From Leifsonia sp040686855 (lineage in GTDB: Bacteria > Actinomycetota > Actinomycetes > Actinomycetales > Microbacteriaceae): a DNA stretch of 64,000 nt. The stretch lies in contig NZ_JBFBOG010000001.1 in assembly GCF_040686855.1 (NCBI RefSeq), positions 62,001 to 126,000 of the forward strand, written 5' to 3'. Positions 59,071 to 64,000 of this stretch are shown piece by piece (positions within the stretch are counted from its first letter, which is position 1; every line of letters starts with the position of its first letter). Under the pieces are notes generated by a model. It ran no database searches. It was not told the origin of the DNA and saw only the letters and a program-made list of their open reading frames with translations. The position numbers and the translations under genes are program-made.

Positions 59071-60164
59071 GCGATCCTCCCGATGCAGGAGCGGGCGACG
59101 GCGGTGAGCGGCCCGGCGAGGGCCGGCGGGATGGACGGGGTGTCCAGCAGGGCGACGGCCGCGTCCACGTGCTGGGCGAGCAGCCGCTCGACGAAGCGGC
59201 GGGCGCCGCACTCGTCGAGCACGTCGGCGAGCCGGCCGGCCTCGTGCAGCGCGAGGTCGCCGCGGCCGAGCGACGGCGCCAGCTCCTCCCAGCGGGCGGT
59301 GCCGCGGGCGTAGGCGATCAGCGAGGTCTCCTTGCCCTGGCGGAGATCGCTGACGATGCTCTTGCCTGTGATGTCCTCGCTGCCGAAGACGCCGAGCAGG
59401 TCGTCGCCGAGCTGGAAGGCGATGCCGACCAGGCGGCCGTACTCGGCGAGCGTGGTGAGCACGTCCTCCCCGCCACCGGCCAGCAGCGCGCCGGTCATCA
59501 GCGGCCCGGAGACCGAGTAGGCGGCGGTCTTGTGCTCGGTCATCGCGAGCACGTCCTCCAGCGTCGGCGTCTCCGGCCCCAGGTGCTCCGCCAGCGCGAC
59601 GTCGGCGAGTTCGCCGGCGGCGGTGACGAACACCCCGTGGTCGAGGATGTCGAGGAGCCGGTCGCGGGTGCGGTCGTCGGTCTCGGCGCGGGCCAGCACG
59701 GACGCGGCCGCGTGCAGCAGCAGGTCACCCGCGAGGATCGCCCCCGCCTCGCCCCAGCGGCGGCCGCGCGCGGGCCCCGCCCCGCGGGCGACGGCCTCGG
59801 CCGCGAAGGCGCCGGCCACGTTGGGCCGCCCGCGGCGCACGGTGTCGCCGTCGATGACGTCGTCGTGCAGCAGGAACGCGGTGTGCAGCAGCTCGTAGGC
59901 GACGGCGGCGGTGCGCGCCGCCTCCGTCCCGGTGCCGCCCAGTCCATGGAAAGCGGTCAGCACGAAACGCGGCCGGATGCGCTTGCCGCCGTCGGCCGCA
60001 TCGCGGGCGCCCTCCCACAGGCGGCGATAGGAGGGATCGAAGGCGGAGGCGGCGGAGATGCGGTCTGCGAAGTACCGGCCCAGCCGGGCGTCGACCGCCG
60101 CGAGGTCGGACTCGAGAACGCTCTCGAGCTCCGCGGCCTGGGTTTCTGGGTGCAGCTGTGTCAT
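59067..60164 (-). CDS. crtE: Geranylgeranyl diphosphate synthase
   Basis: Makes C20 GGPP, the carotenoid precursor. It is 365 aa. The first Asp-rich motif is HDDVIDGDTVRRG (DDVID at 101-105) and the second is FQLGDDLLGVFGSEDITGKS. ATG 60164 follows AGGGAG at 7 nt. It is the first gene of a six-gene operon in which every junction is a 4-nt overlap. It diverges from the MarR regulator with 66 bp between. Confidence 0.95.
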   Translation of the reverse strand: MTQLHPETQAAELESVLESDLAAVDARLGRYFADRISAASAFDPSYRRLWEGARDAADGGKRIRPRFVLTAFHGLGGTGTEAARTAAVAYELLHTAFLLHDDVIDGDTVRRGRPNVAGAFAAEAVARGAGPARGRRWGEAGAILAGDLLLHAAASVLARAETDDRTRDRLLDILDHGVFVTAAGELADVALAEHLGPETPTLEDVLAMTEHKTAAYSVSGPLMTGALLAGGGEDVLTTLAEYGRLVGIAFQLGDDLLGVFGSEDITGKSIVSDLRQGKETSLIAYARGTARWEELAPSLGRGDLALHEAGRLADVLDECGARRFVERLLAQHVDAAVALLDTPSIPPALAGPLTAVARSCIGRIA

Positions 60165-60230
60165 ACCGGCGCTCCCTTGTCTAGCCTGGATAGCAAATAA
60201 CCTAGCACGCTTCTTACGAAGAGGAATAGG
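60165..60230. promoter_or_regulatory. crtE-crtR divergent control region
   Basis: The 66 bp between the divergent starts hold an AT-rich core (about 60191-60205), unusual in this GC-rich DNA. TAACCT at 60198-60203 on the plus strand and TAGGTT (60204-60199) on the minus strand are candidate overlapping -10 boxes. Two CTAG words start 21 bp apart (60181, 60202), two helical turns. The CrtR operator is expected here but cannot be fixed by eye. Confidence 0.5.
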
Positions 60231-60842
60231 ATGTCGGTCATGACACCGGCCCGGGACGAGCAGCGGCGCATCTCCGCATCGCTCACCGACCCCCGGGTGA
60301 TCGATCCGCGCCAGGAGCTCGTCCGTCACGACGACCTCAGCGAGGAGGAGCTGGGCCAGATTGTCCGGCTGCTCGGGGCCATGCGGGAATGGCGCGAGGC
60401 CGACCAGCGGCTCAGCCTGGAGTCGCGCACGCACATGAAGCTCAACGAGACGGACATGCGCGCGCTGCGGTTCATCATCGCCTCCGCGAACGCGGCGGTC
60501 CCGGTCACGGCGGGCGCGCTGTCCGACCACCTCCGCATCTCCACGGCGTCCACCACCAAGCTGCTCGACCGGCTGGAACGCGCGGGTCACGTCGTCCGTC
60601 GGCCGCATCCCACCGACCGGCGTGCCGTGGTCGTCGAGATCACGCCCGAGACCCACGCCGAGGTGCGCCGCACGATGGGGCTGCAGCACGCCCGGCGGTT
60701 CGAGGTCGCGCGATCGCTCAGTCCGAGCGACCGCGACACGGTCATCCGCTTCCTGCAGGACCTCAGCGCGACGACGCTCGCAGCGGCGGGCTCTCCGGCG
60801 CAGGAGCGACCGGCTCCGGAGACGGACGCGTCAGGCTCGTAG
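60231..60842 (+). CDS. crtR: MarR-family regulator CrtR-like
   Basis: A 203-aa MarR-type winged-helix protein. The DNA-binding part is TAGALSDHLRISTASTTKLLDRLERAGHVVRRPHPTDRRAVVVEITP (about 88-135). In C. glutamicum a MarR-type protein (CrtR), encoded divergently next to crtE, represses the crt operon and is released by GGPP. The same arrangement here supports this name. ATG 60231 has GAGG 6 nt upstream; a second ATG at 60240 is possible. Its last 80 bases overlap the convergent NAD-binding gene. Confidence 0.88.
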   Translation: MSVMTPARDEQRRISASLTDPRVIDPRQELVRHDDLSEEELGQIVRLLGAMREWREADQRLSLESRTHMKLNETDMRALRFIIASANAAVPVTAGALSDHLRISTASTTKLLDRLERAGHVVRRPHPTDRRAVVVEITPETHAEVRRTMGLQHARRFEVARSLSPSDRDTVIRFLQDLSATTLAAAGSPAQERPAPETDASGS

Positions 60843-62310
60843 CCGCCTTCGGGTGCTCCGCCTCGTAGACGATGCGGTTGGCCATGCCGTTGAACACGAT
60901 CCCGTGGAACGGCAGGATGGCGAACCAGTAGAGCCGCCCGGCCAGACCGCGCGGGAAGAACACAGCGCGCTGCCGGTACTCCGAGCCGCCGTCCTCCCGC
61001 GGCCGGACGGCGAGCTCCAGCCACGCCCGGCCCGGGACCCGCATCTCGGCGCGGAGCCGCAGGCTCCTCCCCCGCTCGATGCGCTCCACCCGCCACCAGT
61101 CGAGCGCATCGCCGGTGTTCAGGTGGTCCGCGTCCCGCCGGCCGCGGCGCAGCCCGACGCCGCCGACCAGCTTGTCCGCCCAGCCGCGCAGCGCCCACGC
61201 CAGCGGGAAGGAGTACCAGCCCCGCTCCCCGCCGATGCCCTCGACCACGCGCCAGAGCAGCTTCGGGTCGGCCGTCGACTCGCGCTCGCGCAGATCCGTG
61301 TAGACGGTGTGGCCGGACCAGTCCGGGTCGCTCGGCAGCGGGTCGCTCGGCGCACCGGCGACGGACGCGTCCTGCCAGCTCGTCTCGACCTCCCCGGACC
61401 GCTCGCGCGCCAGCGCCAGCCGCACCGACCGTCGGTAACCGGTCAGCCCCTCCGGCGGGGGCGGGATCACTCCGTCGATGTCGTGTTCGCGCATCACGCA
61501 GTCGTACTGCAGCGACTCGATGATCGGGACGGCCAGGCTGCGCGGGATCGGGGTGACGAGGTTCACCCACTGCGACGCGAGCCACGGGGTGAAGACCGGC
61601 AGCGAGGCGATCGGACGCTGCGGCAGCCCCGCCTCGACGGCGTAGGCGTTCATCATCTGGCCGTAGCGCAGGATGTCCGGACCGCCGATGTCGAACGCGC
61701 GCGACACCTCCGGCGGCAGGTCGGCGGCCGCGAGCAGGTAGTGCAGCACATCCCGGATCGCGATCGGCTGGATGCGGTTGCGCACCCAGCGCGGCGCCGG
61801 CATGTACGGCAGCACCTCGGTGAGGTGGCGGATCATCTCGAACGACGCCGACCCGGAGCCGATCACGACGCCCGCCTGCAGCACGACGGTCGGCACGCCG
61901 GAGTCGAGCAGGATGCGGCCCACCGCCACGCGGGAGCGCAGGTGCCGCGACAGCTCGCCGTCGGGGTGCAGCGCGCCGAGGTAGACGATGCGCCGGACCC
62001 CCGCCGCCTTCGCCGCCGTGGCGACGGTGCGTGCCGCCTCCGACTCCTCCTCCTCGAAGTCGCCGCGCGCCCGCATCGAATGGACCAGGTAGTAGACGAC
62101 GTCGACGTCGGCCATCGCGCGCTCCACGGCGTCCCGGTCGTGCAGGTCGCCCTCGACGACCTCCACCTCGGACGCCCACGGCACGTCGGTGAGCTTCTGC
62201 GGCGAGCGCGCCAGCACCCGGACGGTGTGCCCCCGGGCCAGCAGCCGGGGCACGAGACGGCCGCCGATATAGCCGGTGGCTCCGGTGACGAGGACGCGCG
62301 ACGGGTTCAT
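60763..62310 (-). CDS. NAD(P)-binding SDR-like protein with C-terminal DUF2867-type domain
   Basis: A 515-aa protein. N-terminal atypical SDR domain (about 1-300): VLVTGATGYIGGRLVPRLLARGHTVRVLAR, VYYLVHSM, RRIVYLGALHPDG. The C-terminal part (about 330-500) has WYSFPLAWALRGWADKLVGGVGLRRGRRD and FFPRGLAGRLYWFAILPFHGIVFNGMANRI, as in DUF2867-type proteins. Biochemical role unknown. ATG 62310 follows a TATCGT box by 7 nt. The last 80 bases overlap crtR in antisense; that tail (SPEPVAPAPESPP) is low complexity. Confidence 0.85.
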   Translation of the reverse strand: MNPSRVLVTGATGYIGGRLVPRLLARGHTVRVLARSPQKLTDVPWASEVEVVEGDLHDRDAVERAMADVDVVYYLVHSMRARGDFEEEESEAARTVATAAKAAGVRRIVYLGALHPDGELSRHLRSRVAVGRILLDSGVPTVVLQAGVVIGSGSASFEMIRHLTEVLPYMPAPRWVRNRIQPIAIRDVLHYLLAAADLPPEVSRAFDIGGPDILRYGQMMNAYAVEAGLPQRPIASLPVFTPWLASQWVNLVTPIPRSLAVPIIESLQYDCVMREHDIDGVIPPPPEGLTGYRRSVRLALARERSGEVETSWQDASVAGAPSDPLPSDPDWSGHTVYTDLRERESTADPKLLWRVVEGIGGERGWYSFPLAWALRGWADKLVGGVGLRRGRRDADHLNTGDALDWWRVERIERGRSLRLRAEMRVPGRAWLELAVRPREDGGSEYRQRAVFFPRGLAGRLYWFAILPFHGIVFNGMANRIVYEAEHPKAATSLTRPSPEPVAPAPESPPLRASSR

Positions 62311-62317
62311 GGGGCAG

Positions 62318-62323
62318 ACGATA
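62318..62323 (-). promoter_or_regulatory. Putative -10 box of leaderless SDR gene
   Basis: TATCGT on the minus strand ends seven bases before ATG 62310. It lies back to back with the DUF7882 promoter. Confidence 0.45.
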
Positions 62324-62391
62324 CGCCGCGTCACCGTCGACGCGGGTGTTCGCCCAGCGAACGTCGAGGCGGGAGCGACGCTCACGTCCTG

Positions 62392-62397
62392 TAGTTT
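62392..62397 (+). promoter_or_regulatory. Putative -10 box of leaderless DUF7882 gene
   Basis: TAGTTT ends seven bases before ATG 62405; no ribosome site is present between. Confidence 0.5.
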
Positions 62398-62404
62398 TTC
62401 TCGC

Positions 62405-62746
62405 ATGGGCAAGCTCATCTACGGCGGGACCACCGAGATCGGTTTCGAGGACCGGGTCCTGGCGCACCTGCAGATCGTGATCGGGCTGAAGCTCCGACGC
62501 AAGGAGGGATTCTTCTTCTCCTGGCGCGATGAGCAGGGCGTCGGCGACGGTCGCAGCGCGATCTGGGTCGACCCGGCCATCCCCCTGCTGTTCCGCTACA
62601 GCGGCGGCCGTCCCCCGCGCATCAACAAGACCTGGCTGGAGCAGCTGACGATGTCCTCCAACAGCGCCCAGGGCCTCCAGCTGACCGAGGAGATCGGCGC
62701 GCTCGGCGCCGACGAGGTCGACGCCGACTCCCCTCCTGGCAAGTAG
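62405..62746 (+). CDS. DUF7882 family small protein
   Basis: A 113-aa protein of a family common in Microbacteriaceae. Marks are MGKLIYGGTTEIGFEDRVLAHL at the start, FFFSWRDEQG, AIWVDPAIPLLFRYSGGRPPRIN and TWLEQLTMSSNSAQGL. Database entries often label it ATP-dependent DNA ligase, but it is far too short and has no KxDG nucleotidyltransferase motif. Function unknown. The ATG appears leaderless. Confidence 0.8.
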   Translation: MGKLIYGGTTEIGFEDRVLAHLQIVIGLKLRRKEGFFFSWRDEQGVGDGRSAIWVDPAIPLLFRYSGGRPPRINKTWLEQLTMSSNSAQGLQLTEEIGALGADEVDADSPPGK

Positions 62747-62761
62747 TCACCGACAACAGGA

Positions 62762-62796
62762 AAGACGTCGCCGATCCGTTGGGATGGCGACGTCTT
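62762..62796. terminator. Hairpin terminator between DUF7882 gene and sigma factor gene
   Basis: AAGACGTCGCC (62762-62772) and its complement (62786-62796) form an 11-bp stem with a 13-nt loop, extended by GGA/TCC beyond a bulged A. It lies between two convergent genes and could act on both strands. Confidence 0.65.
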
Positions 62797-62815
62797 CCCT
62801 CTGCTCGCGGGCTGG

Positions 62816-63727
<912 letters not shown>

Positions 63728-63966
63728 CGTGTCATCCCATTCAGCCCATGTACTCACGGGCAGTCATCGTTGCTGCTCTCAGATCGGGTCTGCCTCAGGA
63801 GCTCTTGTGAAGTCCTTCGGTCGTTAGCAACGATAAGCAATCGCCCCCTGGCACCAACAAGGGGTTGACAGTTGCGCTTTGCGTACGCTAGCTGCGCACT
63901 GTGCGCAAACCGGACGAAAAATCAAGGCTCTGGAGGCTGATCCACAGGCCTCCTACTGTCGCTCGG
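63728..63966. other. Gene-free gap between sigma factor gene and right-end gene
   Basis: 239 bp with no credible gene. ATCGTTGCT (63766-63774) and AGCAACGAT (63826-63834) form a 9-bp inverted repeat 51 bp apart, upstream of the sigma gene. TTGACA at 63865-63870 on the plus strand resembles a -35, but no clear -10 follows at 17 bp (TAGCTG at 18 bp is weak). Confidence 0.5.
63954..63959 (+). promoter_or_regulatory. Putative -10 box of leaderless gene at the right edge
   Basis: TACTGT ends seven bases before the GTG at 63967, same pattern as other leaderless starts in the window. Confidence 0.35.
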
Positions 63967-64000
63967 GTGAGTGCACACACGGAGAGCAAAGCGGCGTCGC
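63967..64000 (+). CDS. Possible start of a gene continuing past the window
   Basis: GTG at 63967 opens a frame reading VSAHTESKAAS to the window edge. Only 11 codons are visible, so the product cannot be named. It has no ribosome site, but a TACTGT box 7 nt upstream is consistent with the leaderless pattern here. Confidence 0.35.
   Translation, partial: MSAHTESKAAS

Noticed and set aside
62405..62746. ATP-dependent DNA ligase
   Set aside because: Database label for this family is misleading; the protein is 113 aa with no nucleotidyltransferase lysine motif.

Overview
This window is chromosomal DNA from a high-GC actinobacterium. It is most likely a member of the Microbacteriaceae, close to Leifsonia. 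The evidence is the order of the division and cell-wall (dcw) genes, a C50 carotenoid operon with split crtYe/crtYf cyclase genes, a GarA/FtsR/MerR block, small proteins typical of that family (DUF3040, DUF7882), many GTG starts, and frequent leaderless start codons. I see no rRNA, tRNA, CRISPR array, insertion sequence, prophage or replication origin. Nearly all the window is ordinary core genome. The accessory-looking material is a DUF559 gene flanked by palindromes and a hicAB toxin-antitoxin pair (about 38.2-40.8 kb).

Layout. 1-4.0 kb: 3' end of a DUF4440 gene, then hisD-nrdR-pyrD on the minus strand and a flavin reductase. 4.0-9.9 kb (minus): dnaE, an RluA-type pseudouridine synthase, lspA and divIVA. 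10.0-27.6 kb (minus): the dcw cluster, in transcription order mraZ-rsmH-ftsL-ftsI-murE-murF-mraY-murD-ftsW-murG-murC-ftsQ-ftsZ-yggS-sepF-yggT, tightly packed with many 1-4 nt overlaps. 27.6-38.2 kb: DUF3040, a polyprenyl diphosphate synthase, an Rv2175c-like DNA-binding protein, a secreted LysM protein, a PASTA Ser/Thr kinase (PknL type), class II DAHP synthase, an acyltransferase, a ROK glucokinase and a long-chain acyl-CoA ligase. From memory this follows the Mycobacterium tuberculosis Rv2173-Rv2187 order. 38.2-41.3 kb: palindrome, DUF559 gene, palindrome, epimerase, hicB/hicA, def. 41.3-47.0 kb: pyruvate carboxylase between two ParA/MinD-type ATPases. 47.1-49.7 kb: merR, ftsR, garA, pgsA. 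49.7-54.98 kb: DUF72-S4-repeat-protein operon, membrane proteins, two VOC proteins and a J-domain/NERD fusion. 54.98-60.84 kb: crtE-crtB-crtI-crtYe-crtYf-crtEb with a divergent MarR regulator (crtR). 60.8-64 kb: an NAD-binding protein, DUF7882, a group 2 sigma factor and the possible start of one more gene.

How the genes fit together. The mur genes, mraY and murG build lipid II. FtsW and FtsI polymerise and crosslink it at the septum, organised by FtsZ, SepF, FtsQ, FtsL and DivIVA. The 4.5 kb region around 28-33 kb holds a cell-wall-sensing PASTA kinase with its presumed DNA-binding substrate. GarA (2-oxoglutarate metabolism) and FtsR (a known ftsZ activator in corynebacteria) lie 36 kb from ftsZ. 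The crt operon would convert GGPP to phytoene, lycopene, a C50 open-chain carotenoid and then a cyclised C50 pigment such as decaprenoxanthin or sarcinaxanthin.

Most notable observations: MurE lacks the diaminopimelate-binding DNPR signature and has FHPR instead. At least fourteen genes start exactly 6-7 nt after a TANNNT-like box, which points to widespread leaderless transcripts. The NERD domain fused to a J-domain has lost its E-x-K active site. Several families of intergenic palindromes sit between genes, two of them flanking the DUF559 gene. MraZ and HicB operator arrays are plainly visible.
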